DNA of 34,549 bases. Source: an uncultured Eubacteriales bacterium. Lineage in GTDB: Bacteria; Bacillota; Clostridia; Lachnospirales; Lachnospiraceae. The translations under genes were made by a program, and so were the position numbers. Below the pieces are notes generated by a model. The model was not told the origin of the DNA. It worked only from the letters and a program-made list of their open reading frames with translations, and did no database searches. The DNA is taken from NCBI GenBank assembly GCA_900316715.1, contig ONEC01000022.1:1-34549 (forward strand), written 5' to 3'. This document shows, one piece after another, positions 34,547 to 34,549 of the stretch; within the stretch, counting starts at the first letter, position 1, and each line of letters opens with the position of its first letter.

Positions 34547-34549
34547 GCT

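Overview
The window reads as low-to-mid GC Firmicutes DNA, most likely Clostridia of the Lachnospiraceae type. The grounds are consensus sigma-A promoters, strong AGGAGG-type ribosome binding sites, a type III glutamine synthetase, an ammonium transporter fused to PII, and an ANTAR-type nitrogen antiterminator. The genus is not determined. Every gene I accept lies on the minus strand, so the biological order runs from high to low coordinate.

Right end (34549-32591): a consensus promoter, a 24-codon leader ORF and an intrinsic terminator precede a small Cys-rich protein. That protein overlaps an RtcB RNA ligase by 4 bp (ATGA), and a Dabb-family protein follows.

Nitrogen block (32560-16798): purF; gltB-gltD; amt-PII fusion; pyrG, a glutamine synthetase-like protein and a REC-ANTAR regulator; then glnN (GSIII). 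Each of the five transcription units starts with a good sigma-A promoter. Each is followed within a few to about 35 nt by a small hairpin with a six-base loop AA(A/T)GGC (A at 1, G at 4). The 3' half of that hairpin is the start of an intrinsic terminator; amt has two such modules in tandem. These are the features of ANTAR-protein RNA targets, so the regulator encoded inside the block is the obvious reader. Three points stand out. The usual first hairpin seems to be missing. The receiver domain lacks its phosphorylatable Asp. The neighbouring glutamine synthetase-like protein has lost the catalytic flap and key Arg/Asp residues while keeping its metal ligands. Together they look like a glutamine-sensing antitermination module reaching ammonium import, glutamine/glutamate synthesis and two glutamine-consuming enzymes.

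Middle (16695-11743): a hybrid sensor histidine kinase (Cache-HisKA-HATPase-REC-HPt), an intracellular (alpha/alpha)6-glycosidase-like protein and a 108-residue acidic-tailed protein, tightly spaced.

Left part (11707-1): a promoter with an adjacent perfect palindrome drives a Thr/Ile-rich 45-codon leader ORF. The end of that ORF can pair over 17 nt (one mismatch) with the 5' arm of the following terminator, which is the layout of ribosome-mediated attenuation. Beyond the terminator come an XRE regulator, an ABC exporter half, a DUF1854 protein, a second ABC exporter half with a zinc knuckle, a DEAH helicase, a HAD phosphatase, a DUF4139 protein with a zinc ribbon, a MutX-like Nudix hydrolase, and the start of a coiled-coil/Pro-Ala repeat protein cut by the window edge.

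No tRNA, rRNA, CRISPR array, insertion sequence or phage gene was seen.
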